Positions 19,528 through 28,649 are shown, numbered from the stretch's first letter. The stretch is DNA of 57,683 nucleotides from Campylobacter aviculae (GCF_005406215.1 NZ_NXMA01000012.1:1-57683); one strand, 5' to 3'. Program-made: numbers and translations. Notes: a model not told the origin generated them from the letters alone.

Positions 19528-22365
19528 TTAACCTTCAATTGAAGATTTTTCACTAGAAACTTCGTCTAATAAGTAAATAATGTGCTGCCAAGAAGCACCG
19601 GTTTTATCACTCAATCCAATTTCGCAAGTACTTGAGCTAGAATAAAATCTTTTTATATTTAAATCTTTAAAATATTGTTGTAAATTATCTAAAGCGACAT
19701 CATTTAGTTTTGGTTCTAAAAATCCTTTATTTCCTGCAAATGCACAACAATAGGTTTGCTGATGTTCATAAACTTTAGCTTTGGTACAAGATTGTGCAAT
19801 ATGTTTTAAACTTTTTCCAAAACTTTCTTTTTTGCTAGCACAAACTACATAAATACCTATATCTTCTTTTAGAGGGTTAATGTGAAGTTCTTTTAAGATA
19901 TAATCATTTAAAAAATCACTCATATCAAGAATTTTTAGTTTTGAAAAAGACTTTAATTCTTTTATTTGGTGCAGTATTTCAGCACTGCAAGCACTATGAT
20001 CGCATACTATAGGAATATCTTTATCTTTTACTTCTTCTAAAAGCCAAGAAAGAGCCTTATGGACAGGGTTAATTGATGAGTCTTTTAGGGTGTAGTTTTT
20101 AAAGGCTTTACCACAACACATTTGTTCAATGTGTTTTGGATAAATGACATTAAATTTAGCTTTTTGACAAAGATTTTCAAAGACTTCTTGTATACTTCTT
20201 AAATCTTTTGCTTTGGAATTAGGGGCAAAAATTCTATTTAAACAGCTGGTAAAATAAATTACCTCTTTGTTAAAATGTTTATTTTTTGAATTTAAAACGT
20301 AAGTATTTTTACTAGGCATAAATTTTAATACTACAGGAGTTTTTAAATTTTTATTTAAAAGCAAACTGATATTTTTTAAATTTTCATCACCAAAAATTTT
20401 ACTTGCAAAAGAAGCTGCACTAACGCCGAATTTAGCTATTTTTACTACTTTTTCTAAATTGTTAGAGATTGTTTTGGCTATATTTAGCCCACGAGCTTTT
20501 TCATTATTGTAATGTATGCTAATTTTTGCACTATTAATTTCCAAAGGACAAATAGTAGAACACATAGAGCAAGTTGCACAACTTGTAATAACTTCGTATT
20601 CGTATTCTTGTTTTAATAGACTTAATTCTAAATTTTCTTCTTCATTTTTATTTTCTAAACTTTCTAAACGTTTAATTTCTCTATGCACTGCTATTCTTTG
20701 CCTTGGAGTTAAGGTTATATTTTTACTAGGACAAACTTTTTCACAAAATCCGCATTCCATGCAAGTTTCTATATAATCTTCTATTTTTTGGGATTGTTTT
20801 AAGTTTTTTATATGGATTTTTGGATCATCACAGATTATAACATCTGGATTGAAGAGATTTTTTGGATCAAAAATATTTTTGATTTTTTTATTTAGCTTAT
20901 ATGCTTTTTCGCCCCATTCTTGCTCAACAAAAGGTGCCATCATGCGGCCTGTTCCGTGTTCTGCTTTGGTGCTACCTTTTAAGCTAAGTACTAAATTAAC
21001 CATATCATCCATAAATTTAGCAAAATTCTCTTTTTCTTTTGGATCATTTAAAAGAGGAGTAATGATAAAATGCACATTTCCGCTTAATGCATGTCCGAAA
21101 ATAATGCCTTTAAAATCGTATTGCTTAAAAAGTGAAGTTATGCCCTCTATACCTTTTTCAAAATAATCAATCTCAAAACAAATGTCTTCTGTGATTACCG
21201 TACTACCACTTCTTTTCGTAGATGCTGAAATTGGAAGTAATCCTTTTCGAATTTTCCACCATGTTTCTTGCTCATTTGGATCAAAACTAAATCTTATGCC
21301 AAAAAGTGTATTGATGGTATTTAATTTTTCGCTGATAAAAGCAATATTTTTTTCTAAAATATTTTTGTCGTTGTTTTGAAGTTGAATTAAAATACAACAA
21401 TTACCTTCTTTAACTCGCGTTAGTTCATCGGGCATTCCTTGCAAATTGCTTACCGCTTCTAAACATGCATAATCCATTATTTCAGCCGCACTGACTATTT
21501 CATCATTTAGAGAAAGTATTTTAACAGCTTTTGCGGCTAAAGAGAGATTTTCGTAAAATAATAAGGCACACGCTTTATGTTTATAATCATCGACCGTAAA
21601 ATACTCAACCCTAGAAACAAAACCAAGTGTTCCTTCTGAACCTATGAAAATATGATTTAATATATCTTTTATATCTTCAAAATCACTTAAAGAATTTAAA
21701 CCATATCCCGTAGTATTTTTAATGCTAAATTTTCTTTTAATTTCTTTTAGTAAGTTTTCATCTTTTATGATATCTTGTCTTAAATTTAAAATTTCATCTA
21801 CCATTTGAGAATGAGTATTTAGAAATTCTTTCAAACATTTTTCATCCGAAGTATCTAAAATAAAACCATCGTATAAAATAACTCTTATAGATTTAATAGT
21901 TTGATAACTGTTTTGCTTAACCCCACAACACATACCACTAGAATTATTAGAAAAAATTCCTCCTATGGTGGCGTTATTGATTGTTGCAGGATCAGGACCT
22001 AGTTTTTTATTAAATTGACTCAAGACTATATTTGCTTCAGAACCAATTACTCCACAATCACACCAAATAGAATTTTCATTTGCGACGATTTTATCCCAAC
22101 CATTCATACAAATAACTAAAACACTTTTGGCACAAGCTTGACCACTAAGACTAGTTCCAGCACCCCTAAAGGTAAGTGGAATATTATATTTACGACTTAA
22201 ATTTATAATTTTAAGAACTTCTTCTTCACAAATAGGTTTTAGCACAAGATCAGGAATATAACGATAACAAGAGGCATCAATGCCATAAGCAAATCTCTTT
22301 AAATAGCTATCATAAAGTCTATCTTGTAGAAAACTTTTACACTCATTTTTAAAATCGTTTAGCAT
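19528..22365 (-). CDS. FAD/4Fe-4S D-lactate dehydrogenase-like oxidoreductase, 945 aa
   Basis: A fused GlcD-GlcF-type enzyme. The N-terminal PCMH FAD domain shows PLTFRGAGTSLSGQACAKS and GPDPATINNATIGGIFSNNS (about residues 58-160) and IFIGSEGTLGFVSRVE near 240. The FAD-oxidase C domain follows, then two 4Fe-4S sites (CMECGFCEKVCP and CATCSMCSTICP, about residues 535-620) and C-terminal CCG-type motifs (MCCGKAF, YCCAFAG). Such proteins oxidise D-lactate or a similar 2-hydroxyacid and pass electrons to the quinone pool. It resembles Cj1585c, which in C. jejuni lies elsewhere. Strong site GGAGGG precedes the ATG; rnhB lies 28 bases upstream on the same strand, suggesting one transcript. Substrate is inferred. 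Confidence 0.85.
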   Translation of the reverse strand: MLNDFKNECKSFLQDRLYDSYLKRFAYGIDASCYRYIPDLVLKPICEEEVLKIINLSRKYNIPLTFRGAGTSLSGQACAKSVLVICMNGWDKIVANENSIWCDCGVIGSEANIVLSQFNKKLGPDPATINNATIGGIFSNNSSGMCCGVKQNSYQTIKSIRVILYDGFILDTSDEKCLKEFLNTHSQMVDEILNLRQDIIKDENLLKEIKRKFSIKNTTGYGLNSLSDFEDIKDILNHIFIGSEGTLGFVSRVEYFTVDDYKHKACALLFYENLSLAAKAVKILSLNDEIVSAAEIMDYACLEAVSNLQGMPDELTRVKEGNCCILIQLQNNDKNILEKNIAFISEKLNTINTLFGIRFSFDPNEQETWWKIRKGLLPISASTKRSGSTVITEDICFEIDYFEKGIEGITSLFKQYDFKGIIFGHALSGNVHFIITPLLNDPKEKENFAKFMDDMVNLVLSLKGSTKAEHGTGRMMAPFVEQEWGEKAYKLNKKIKNIFDPKNLFNPDVIICDDPKIHIKNLKQSQKIEDYIETCMECGFCEKVCPSKNITLTPRQRIAVHREIKRLESLENKNEEENLELSLLKQEYEYEVITSCATCSMCSTICPLEINSAKISIHYNNEKARGLNIAKTISNNLEKVVKIAKFGVSAASFASKIFGDENLKNISLLLNKNLKTPVVLKFMPSKNTYVLNSKNKHFNKEVIYFTSCLNRIFAPNSKAKDLRSIQEVFENLCQKAKFNVIYPKHIEQMCCGKAFKNYTLKDSSINPVHKALSWLLEEVKDKDIPIVCDHSACSAEILHQIKELKSFSKLKILDMSDFLNDYILKELHINPLKEDIGIYVVCASKKESFGKSLKHIAQSCTKAKVYEHQQTYCCAFAGNKGFLEPKLNDVALDNLQQYFKDLNIKRFYSSSSTCEIGLSDKTGASWQHIIYLLDEVSSEKSSIEG

Positions 22366-22393
22366 TTTATCCCTCCAGTTTTTTTAATTATAT

Positions 22394-22969
22394 CTACAAA
22401 AGCTTAAAACTTTTTCTATGTAGTTTGCAAGTTCCAAATTTGGCTATTAATTCCTTATGAGTTTTGGTGCCATAGGCTTTATTCTTTTCAAATTCATAAT
22501 AAGGGAATTCTTTAGCCAAAAAATTCATAACCCTATCTTTGCTTACTTTTGCAAGTATGCTAGCTGCACTCACTTGTAAAATTTTAGCGTCTGCCTTAAC
22601 TAGGGTTTTAATGCCACTAATTCCAAAGTTGGTATTGCCATCGTATAAAAAATGAGAGTGTGTCTTAAAATGCCTTTTTATAAGCGTTAAGCCTGTTTTT
22701 AAACAAGCACTAAGCCCTAGAGTATCGATTTGTTCAGATGAAAAAGCTAAGATGAGATAGTTTGAATTTTTTATGATGATTTCATAAAGTTCTTCGCGTT
22801 TTTTTTCGCTGAGTTTTTTAGAATCACAAAGTCCGTCTATTTTTTTATTAAGCTTGCAAGCTGCCATCATCATAGGGCCTGCCAAAGCTCCGCGTCCTGC
22901 TTCATCTATGCCTATTAAATTTTCATCATATCTAGGTAAAAGTTCATTATCTGAAAATAAAAGTTCCAT
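22394..22969 (-). CDS. rnhB: ribonuclease HII, 191 aa
   Basis: Removes ribonucleotides from RNA-DNA hybrids and misincorporated ribonucleotides. The acidic site is visible as GIDEAGRGALAGP (Asp22, Glu23) with a downstream aspartate in HFLYDGNTNFG. The family segment VKADAKILQVSAASILAKVSKDR is intact. Length is normal. Corresponds to Cj0010c; in NCTC 11168 a ComEA-like gene lies between this and rrc, and it is missing here. Confidence 0.94.
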   Translation of the reverse strand: MELLFSDNELLPRYDENLIGIDEAGRGALAGPMMMAACKLNKKIDGLCDSKKLSEKKREELYEIIIKNSNYLILAFSSEQIDTLGLSACLKTGLTLIKRHFKTHSHFLYDGNTNFGISGIKTLVKADAKILQVSAASILAKVSKDRVMNFLAKEFPYYEFEKNKAYGTKTHKELIAKFGTCKLHRKSFKLL

Positions 22970-23002
22970 AGAAGTATTTTCTAAATTTATCTAAGAGGAG
23001 TT

Positions 23003-23023
23003 ACAAGCCTTAATAAGGCTTGT
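23003..23023. terminator. hairpin between rrc and rnhB
   Basis: ACAAGCC / GGCTTGT with a TTAATAA loop, just after the rrc stop. The T-rich tail is better on the plus strand, so strength for rrc is uncertain. Confidence 0.5.
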
Positions 23024-23026
23024 TAT

Positions 23027-23674
23027 TTAACCTAAAAATTCTCTTTTAAAATATTCTCTTGGAGCTTTACATAAAGGACAAGCTGCAGGAGCTTTTTTGC
23101 CACGATGGATGTGTCCACAAACTTCACAAACCCATAAATCTTCTTCTTCGCTGTTAAAGAATTCTTCCTCTTCAAGCATTTTTTTAAGGGCTAAATATTC
23201 TCTTTCGTGTTCGATTTCCACCTTACCAATAGCAGTGAATAATCTTGCTATAGCTTTTTTGCCTTCATCTTCTGCGATTTTTGCAAAATTTGGATACATG
23301 GTTGTATGTTCGTAATTTTCACCTTCTGCTGCGCTTACAAGATTCTTTGTTGTTATTTCTAAAGGTTTGCCATCTACGATTTCATGATAAGCTTTAAATT
23401 CAGCCCTTGCGTGCCATTTTTCATTTTCGGCAGCTTCTCTAAAATGTCTAGCAACTGCATGCCATCCTTCTTCTTCTGCAATATCGGCAAACAAGTCATA
23501 TTTATTTCTAGCCATAGATTCTCCCGCAAAAGCTTTCATAAGATTTACAGCTGTTAAATCTGTTGTAATACATTGCATTTCTTCGCCACAACAAGTAAGT
23601 TTTCCACCACCTACAACTTGAATTTCAACTTCGTTGCCACATTTTGAACATTTGTAAGTTTCATATTGTCTCAT
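23027..23674 (-). CDS. rrc: desulforubrerythrin Rrc, 215 aa
   Basis: Cytoplasmic non-haem iron peroxidase-type protein for oxidative-stress defence. Three parts are visible: an N-terminal desulforedoxin-like CxxC...CC site (YKCSKCGNEV, then LTCCGEEM), a central di-iron four-helix rubrerythrin domain (LMKAFAGESMARNKYDLFA with EXXH-type glutamates), and a C-terminal rubredoxin (CEVCGHIHRG, then CPLCKAP). The three-domain build is characteristic of Campylobacter Rrc (Cj0012c). I start at ATG 23674 with AAGGAG upstream; an in-frame extension to 23734 would run over the promoter. Confidence 0.95.
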   Translation of the reverse strand: MRQYETYKCSKCGNEVEIQVVGGGKLTCCGEEMQCITTDLTAVNLMKAFAGESMARNKYDLFADIAEEEGWHAVARHFREAAENEKWHARAEFKAYHEIVDGKPLEITTKNLVSAAEGENYEHTTMYPNFAKIAEDEGKKAIARLFTAIGKVEIEHEREYLALKKMLEEEEFFNSEEEDLWVCEVCGHIHRGKKAPAACPLCKAPREYFKREFLG

Positions 23675-23705
23675 TTTGGACTCCTTTTTTAAATAAATTA
23701 CTATT

Positions 23706-23734
23706 ATTGTATTACAAAAAAATATTTTTGTCAA
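23706..23734 (-). promoter_or_regulatory. strong sigma70 promoter of rrc
   Basis: TTGACA (23729-23734) and TACAAT (23706-23711) with a 17-base spacer. A good -35 box is unusual for Campylobacter. Upstream at about 23736-23755 an AT-rich dyad (TTATAAT...ATTATTAA) could bind a PerR/Fur-type repressor; that part is weak. Confidence 0.75.
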
Positions 23735-23802
23735 TTAATAATTTTTATTATAAGATTATTAATATTATTTTAGAATAGAATTTTTATAGAGAAAGCAATT
23801 TT

Positions 23803-23828
23803 TATAGCGTCTTTGAATGGACGCTATA
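23803..23828. terminator. hairpin after the YagU-family gene
   Basis: TATAGCGTC / GACGCTATA with an 8-base loop, 3 bases past the stop of the gene at 23832. Confidence 0.6.
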
Positions 23829-23831
23829 TAT

Positions 23832-24350
23832 TTATTTTTCGACTTCTTTTGTGATACGATTTCTTATATCGCGACGCACAATCTCCATACCCCAAAGCCA
23901 AACTATGTGCCCAAAAATTTCAGACAAGTGTTCATCTAGTGGAATTTCTGAAAGTGGCGGAACTTCCGCTATTAAAGGCATAACAATAACATGGGCAAAA
24001 AGATAAACAAAAAAGCCAAAAACAGCTCCTTGCCACATTGTGATTTTATGCCATTTTTCGGCTATCATACAATATGCTATTCCAAACACGACAGAAAATC
24101 CCACATGAACAATAAAAATTGACAAAGGCATTTGCATACCTGAAAATGTGTAAGTCCAATCTGTAGGCAATCCCAGTTGCTCTAAAAAGATTTTAGGAGG
24201 AGTAACCCGCTCAAGTGCATCAATTGGCCAAAATACATTAGGATTTCGCGGAGGAAAAGGTACTTCCCATCCCCATTTTACAATTGCACCAAAAACACCT
24301 GCTAAAATTCCTATAAAAAACGCTAGAGTATATTTTTTACCATTTTCCAT
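23832..24350 (-). CDS. YagU-family (DUF1440) inner membrane protein, 172 aa
   Basis: Small polytopic membrane protein resembling E. coli YagU. Shared features are the N-terminal FIGILAGVFGAIVKWGWEVPFPPR, a central HVGFSVVFGIAYCMIAEKWHKI, and a C-terminal SEIFGHIVWLWGMEIVRRDIRNRIT. Three or four transmembrane helices are likely. YagU has been linked to acid resistance in E. coli, but its biochemistry is unknown. I do not recall this gene in the rrc-Cj0015c interval of NCTC 11168, where ilvD stands, so it looks like a replacement or insertion. It has its own promoter and GGAGG ribosome site. Confidence 0.85.
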   Translation of the reverse strand: MENGKKYTLAFFIGILAGVFGAIVKWGWEVPFPPRNPNVFWPIDALERVTPPKIFLEQLGLPTDWTYTFSGMQMPLSIFIVHVGFSVVFGIAYCMIAEKWHKITMWQGAVFGFFVYLFAHVIVMPLIAEVPPLSEIPLDEHLSEIFGHIVWLWGMEIVRRDIRNRITKEVEK

Positions 24351-24382
24351 AATTAACCTCCATGATTAAAATATTTAATTTC

Positions 24383-24411
24383 ATTATACTGCATTAATTT
24401 TTTTATGTCAA
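24383..24411 (-). promoter_or_regulatory. strong sigma70 promoter of the YagU-family gene
   Basis: TTGACA (24406-24411) and TATAAT (24383-24388), spacer exactly 17, about 35 bases before the ATG. It is a full E. coli-like promoter. Confidence 0.8.
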
Positions 24412-24436
24412 AAGGCATTTATTTTATTTTTGAAAA

Positions 24437-25663
24437 TTAAATTTTAAAATATTCTTTGAGTTCTGTACAAATTTTATAAAAATTAACCCCATCAATAGTT
24501 GGATTTTCTTTAAAAAAAATAAACATATCCTCAAAGCCACTTTCAAGCTCTTTAGATTTAACTCCATAGCTTATGCTAAGTCCTGCTTCTATAAAAGCAG
24601 CAAGTTTGTCGCAATATTTTAAAGCTTTTCCATCAATTGCACCAAATTCATTTTCATTAAAAGAACTCAGGCTCCCGCTGCAAAGTTCTATTTTTTTATT
24701 TTTATAGGTGCGATTTTCAAATTCATTTTTTACAAAATTAGCTTCTCCAGTTCTTCCTTCTCTAATGCCTAGTATAAAAGAAAATTCAGCTCTTAAATTT
24801 TCAGGTACAAAAGGAAGAATTTTTTCATTGATTAGTTTCATTTCATAATCATTTATAATTTCATGAAGACCTTCTATGCCATATTTAACAGGACTAATAA
24901 TATCTCTTGTAAGACTTTCCGGTAAGTCGTGAAATAAAGCGCAATAAAAATTATTTTCCAATCTTTTATCACAAGCTTTGATTTTTAAAGAGTAAAAATA
25001 ACCCAAAATTGCAACCACTAGCATATGTCCAAGCACTGCAGTTTCTGGAATTCTTGGAGTTTGTGCCCAACGTTTTTGAAAGCGTAATCTTCCGCTAAGA
25101 TCGATTATTTTTGCTATTTTTTGATTTAGAGCGATTTTTCTAGCTCCTATTAACTCGTAATAATCTTCCAATTCTTCTTCAACTTTGTTTTTAATATCGT
25201 CAATATCATTTAAAAAAGCTGAGGTTTGATAAACGATATTAAATTCCCATCTAGTAGCAAAATAAGAAGCAGCCTTTAAAATGAGTCTTTCTTTGGCATA
25301 AGAACTGCTATTAAGATAATTTTCAAAACGCTTAAGAAATTCTCCATCTTCAATATCTGCTATCATAGGCTCGATTTTGCTTAAAACCCAAGCATTAACC
25401 TCATCTTTTTTTTGACGCACAATTTCATGATAAACATCAGGGCGTATATCGGTTACCACAACGCGACTTAAAAATTCAAAAATACTCCCTTCTATAATCA
25501 TTTTCATATCCACATCTTTTTCCATCTTGGCTATAAAATAAGCAATAATAAATTTATGCGCTTGTTTATCAAGTTCGACTAAATTTGCCATTCTTGGATA
25601 ATCGTTCCAGCGACTAATAGAAGCGGCTTTAAAAATGTGCTCTATAAGTTTTATGTTTATCAT
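24437..25663 (-). CDS. HD-domain phosphohydrolase-like protein, 408 aa
   Basis: Conserved Campylobacter protein equivalent to Cj0015c. The HD domain spans about residues 190-330: GHMLVVAILGYF supplies the first histidine and ALFHDLPESLTRDI supplies the HD pair, with a later CDKLAAFIEAG aspartate. This metal-binding set suits nucleotide phosphohydrolases (YfbR/5'-nucleotidase-like). The N-terminal about 190 residues are helical with no family I recognise. It is divergent from queC. Confidence 0.75.
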   Translation of the reverse strand: MINIKLIEHIFKAASISRWNDYPRMANLVELDKQAHKFIIAYFIAKMEKDVDMKMIIEGSIFEFLSRVVVTDIRPDVYHEIVRQKKDEVNAWVLSKIEPMIADIEDGEFLKRFENYLNSSSYAKERLILKAASYFATRWEFNIVYQTSAFLNDIDDIKNKVEEELEDYYELIGARKIALNQKIAKIIDLSGRLRFQKRWAQTPRIPETAVLGHMLVVAILGYFYSLKIKACDKRLENNFYCALFHDLPESLTRDIISPVKYGIEGLHEIINDYEMKLINEKILPFVPENLRAEFSFILGIREGRTGEANFVKNEFENRTYKNKKIELCSGSLSSFNENEFGAIDGKALKYCDKLAAFIEAGLSISYGVKSKELESGFEDMFIFFKENPTIDGVNFYKICTELKEYFKI

Positions 25664-25737
25664 TGTTTTTCCTTGTATGATCCGAATTTAAAAAATTTCG
25701 TTAAAATTGCGAAATTATAGCAAATTTAAGGATAAAA

Positions 25738-26415
25738 ATGAGTAAAAAAGCACTTTGTATAATCAGCGGTGGAATGGACAGCACTTTGTGTGCTTATTTG
25801 GCAAAAAAAGAAGGCTATGAGATCGTAGCTTTGCATTTTGATTATGAACAAAGAACTCAAGAAAAAGAAAGAGAATGTTTTAAAAAAATTTGCCAAGCTT
25901 TAAAAGTTGAAAAATCTTATATTTTGGATGTGAGTTTTATTAAGATTATAGGAGGAAATGCTTTAACTAATAAGGAGTTAAATATACCTAAAAATGAACT
26001 TCTTTTAAATAGCGACACTCCACCTATAACCTACGTTCCTTTTCGCAATGGAATTTTTTTAAGCATTGCGGGATCTTTGGCTGAAAAAGAAAATTGTGAA
26101 AGTATTTTTATAGGGGTTGTAGAAGAAGATGGTAGTGGTTATCCTGATTGCACTCATGAATTTATAGAAAAAGCAGAGAGCTTTATCAATAATGGAACGA
26201 GTAAAAATTTTAAAGTTTCACTAAAAACTCCGCTTATTAATCTCAATAAAGGGCAAATCGTTGAGTTAGCTTTAAAAGAAAATGTGCCTTTGGAGCTTAC
26301 TTGGTCTTGTTATGAAAGCAATGATGAAGCTTGTGGAGAATGTGATAGTTGTTTGCTTCGTTTAAAAGGTTTTAAAAAAGCAGGAGTTAAGGATAGGATT
26401 AAATATAAAAAATGA
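25738..26415 (+). CDS. queC: 7-cyano-7-deazaguanine synthase, 225 aa
   Basis: Makes preQ0 from 7-carboxy-7-deazaguanine, a queuosine precursor step. The PP-loop is [14 protein letters not shown] at residues 10-23. The C-terminal zinc site has four cysteines, [18 protein letters not shown]. The start has AAGGAT. It is Cj0016 in C. jejuni. The stop overlaps the start of the acetyltransferase by 4 bases, indicating coupling. Confidence 0.95.
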   Translation: MSKKALCIISGGMDSTLCAYLAKKEGYEIVALHFDYEQRTQEKERECFKKICQALKVEKSYILDVSFIKIIGGNALTNKELNIPKNELLLNSDTPPITYVPFRNGIFLSIAGSLAEKENCESIFIGVVEEDGSGYPDCTHEFIEKAESFINNGTSKNFKVSLKTPLINLNKGQIVELALKENVPLELTWSCYESNDEACGECDSCLLRLKGFKKAGVKDRIKYKK

Positions 26416-26840
26416 TTAGACACTATAAAAAATTAAGTGAAACTCAAATAGAAAAGCTTTTGAGGCTTTGGGAAGAAAGTGTTAAAGCAAGTCATGATTT
26501 TTTAGATGAAAAGAATTTTAAAATCATTAAAAATTATTTAATGGATTTTGATTTTAAAGGATTAGAATTTTTATTTGCTTATGAAAAAGATGAATTAATA
26601 GGTTTTTTAGGTTTTCATCAAGAAGAAATTCAAATGCTTTTTATACACCCTTCGTTTTTTAATCGAGGTTTTGGATCTCAACTTTTAAAAAAGGCGATGC
26701 AGGATTTTAAGTTAAATAAAGTAGAAGTTAATTTTGACAATAAAAAAGCTTTAAAATTTTATCAAAAATTTGGCTTTCAGATTGTAGGGGAATATCAAGA
26801 TGATTTTGGATTTAAGCTTTTAAAAATGCAAAAGTCCTAG
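26412..26840 (+). CDS. GNAT-family N-acetyltransferase (YjaB-like), 142 aa
   Basis: Single GNAT domain. The N-terminal [18 protein letters not shown] resembles YjaB-type proteins; [24 protein letters not shown] carries the acetyl-CoA pyrophosphate loop (R/Q-x-x-G-x-G/A variant NRGFGS), and [18 protein letters not shown] is the usual C-terminal motif. The 4-base overlap with queC implies one mRNA, though I see no functional link to queuosine. The substrate is unknown. Its stop codon falls inside the terminator stem. Confidence 0.85.
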   Translation: MIRHYKKLSETQIEKLLRLWEESVKASHDFLDEKNFKIIKNYLMDFDFKGLEFLFAYEKDELIGFLGFHQEEIQMLFIHPSFFNRGFGSQLLKKAMQDFKLNKVEVNFDNKKALKFYQKFGFQIVGEYQDDFGFKLLKMQKS

Positions 26841-26854
26841 TTAAACTAGGACTT
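26832..26854. terminator. bidirectional terminator
   Basis: AAGTCCTAG / CTAGGACTT with a TTAAA loop between convergent genes, then TTTTAATTT. The acetyltransferase TAG stop is part of the stem. Confidence 0.8.
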
Positions 26855-26859
26855 GAGTT

Positions 26860-28392
26860 TTAATTTAGAGTAAAGAGTTTATTTGCCCCATCTTGATAAG
26901 AAAGAATATTGATTTTTCCATCTTTAAAGAAAATACTTCTTGCATTGGTTATCGAACTTGGAAATGCTATAGTTCTTACTACTTCTTCTTTGGTAGGATT
27001 GATTACCGCAATTACATTATGATTTTTGCTAAGTGCGTAAAGCTCTCCATCTTTAAAAGTCATAGAGGTTACATAAAGATCCCCTAAAGTTTTCCCTTCT
27101 TTAAGATCCGCTTTTGGCGTAAATTCTGCTGAAAGAAGGCGATCTTTTAAAGAAATTTTAGAGATTACAAAAGTTTTAGCATCTTTATTATTTGGAACTG
27201 TTGCAAGATAAAGATAACTTCCATCTGTACTCATACTTGCTACGTGATTAAATTTGGCTCTAACCGTATCAAGCCTTCCACGACCTAAACCTTCTCCTTG
27301 ACCTTTAAATTTATCATTACCTTTTACAAAGTCAGCATATTGTTTAGAAATATCTTCTTGGCTTGCATTAGGATTTTTTGCAAATCTTAAGAAAGATTTA
27401 TTTGACCCCATAAGTATGAATTTATCATTCATATAAGGAATGATGCCTATAATAGGATCAATAGTGGCTGAAAAATAAGGATCTAATTCAAAACTTTCTT
27501 TAGTGTTAAAGTTGTTATCTAAGAAAGCTACATCCCATTTAGAACTTGCTACAAATTCTCCGTTGATATAATCAAGCGTATTGATTGCTTTATCAAAGTT
27601 AATAGTTTGCTCATTAACAATTTTAAGCTCATTGTTGATTTTTGTAAATGGAGCATTATTGATATCGTTGTCAAATTTAATTCCTAGCTTATCGCTTGCT
27701 GGTGCAAAAGCATAATCAGGAGCTTTAACATCGCGTTTTCCTAAGAAAGAGATATTTTGCCATAAACCATTCCATCCATTTGTACTCCAAATAATGTATT
27801 TTGGATTTAAGCTAAATCTTACCGGATCACCTTGTCCGACATAAGGAGGAATGCCTGTACTAACAAAAGCTTGGAAAATATTAGACGCTACAATAACAGC
27901 ACTAATCGCTACTGCCGCAAAACTAAATTTGGTAAATTTTCTAAATTTTTCACCATTTAATTCTTTATCAAAAGCATTAAACTTAGGAGCAAAGGCAAAA
28001 ATTACACCCAAAAGTAATACAACAGCCCAAAATACAACTTCAGCCCAAAAATATGTATGAATTCCGAAAACTGCTAAACCAAAACCTTGATCTAAGTCTC
28101 TATGGGCATGATTGCCATAGTGAGCAAAAGACTGATAAAGACCTAGAGCTGTCATAATTAAAAGAGCAGCTAGATATTTCCCTTTCACCCCGTAACGAAC
28201 TATAAAAAGAGCCATTACACCGATAAAAATCATCGCTTCTCTTTGTCCCCAACAAAGCGTACAAGGACTATCACCTAAAAAATAACCAAATACTACATTT
28301 GCTGTTCCTACAGGTAAAAGTATGATTAAAAACCCTGCAAGACACATTAAGGTATAAAAATTTTTTGCTTTATTTACTTCATTCATTTTCAT
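26860..28392 (-). CDS. dsbI: disulfide oxidoreductase DsbI, 510 aa
   Basis: Inner-membrane protein that reoxidises periplasmic thiol-disulfide enzymes. The first about 200 residues are DsbB-like with several transmembrane helices and the active-site CxxC in CTLCWGQREA. The rest, from about residue 200, is a large periplasmic domain with beta-propeller-like repeats (for example SMSTDGSYLYLATVPN, YVTSMTFKDGELYALSKNHN). This fused build is the Campylobacter/Helicobacter DsbI (Cj0017c). It starts 8 bases after dba; coupling with dba is known in C. jejuni. Confidence 0.93.
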   Translation of the reverse strand: MKMNEVNKAKNFYTLMCLAGFLIILLPVGTANVVFGYFLGDSPCTLCWGQREAMIFIGVMALFIVRYGVKGKYLAALLIMTALGLYQSFAHYGNHAHRDLDQGFGLAVFGIHTYFWAEVVFWAVVLLLGVIFAFAPKFNAFDKELNGEKFRKFTKFSFAAVAISAVIVASNIFQAFVSTGIPPYVGQGDPVRFSLNPKYIIWSTNGWNGLWQNISFLGKRDVKAPDYAFAPASDKLGIKFDNDINNAPFTKINNELKIVNEQTINFDKAINTLDYINGEFVASSKWDVAFLDNNFNTKESFELDPYFSATIDPIIGIIPYMNDKFILMGSNKSFLRFAKNPNASQEDISKQYADFVKGNDKFKGQGEGLGRGRLDTVRAKFNHVASMSTDGSYLYLATVPNNKDAKTFVISKISLKDRLLSAEFTPKADLKEGKTLGDLYVTSMTFKDGELYALSKNHNVIAVINPTKEEVVRTIAFPSSITNARSIFFKDGKINILSYQDGANKLFTLN

Positions 28393-28399
28393 TCCTTTT

Positions 28400-28567
28400 T
28401 TACAGATTCATTGTGGTTAAAAGTCCGGTTGTTTTGTGACCAACATAAAAAACAATCATCATAAGCCAAGCTACCATTACTAAACCAAAAGCAAGGTTTT
28501 CTTTTTCTGGTTTTTTTATGATGAGTATTAAAGCAATTAATATTAATAAAAGCTCAAGAAACTCCAT
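28400..28567 (-). CDS. dba: Dba, 55-aa DsbI accessory membrane protein
   Basis: A short gene starting MEFLELLLILIALILIIKKP and ending in a second hydrophobic segment (FGLVMVAWLMMIVFYVG), so two membrane spans. It lies just upstream of dsbI, as Cj0018c does. In C. jejuni Dba is needed for DsbI function, and dba translation influences dsbI. AAGGAG precedes the ATG. A -10 TATAAT lies at 28605-28610 on the minus strand, and the leader region is AT-rich enough to hold the Fur site reported for this operon, which I cannot place exactly. Confidence 0.9.
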   Translation of the reverse strand: MEFLELLLILIALILIIKKPEKENLAFGLVMVAWLMMIVFYVGHKTTGLLTTMNL

Positions 28568-28604
28568 AATATCTCCTTAATAAAATAAAAATTAAAGTCA
28601 TTAA

Positions 28605-28610
28605 ATTATA
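28605..28610 (-). promoter_or_regulatory. -10 box for dba-dsbI
   Basis: TATAAT on the minus strand, about 38 bases before the dba start. Confidence 0.6.
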
Positions 28611-28649
28611 TTCTAATAAAAATAAAATAAAAATAAAGCAAATAAAAAT

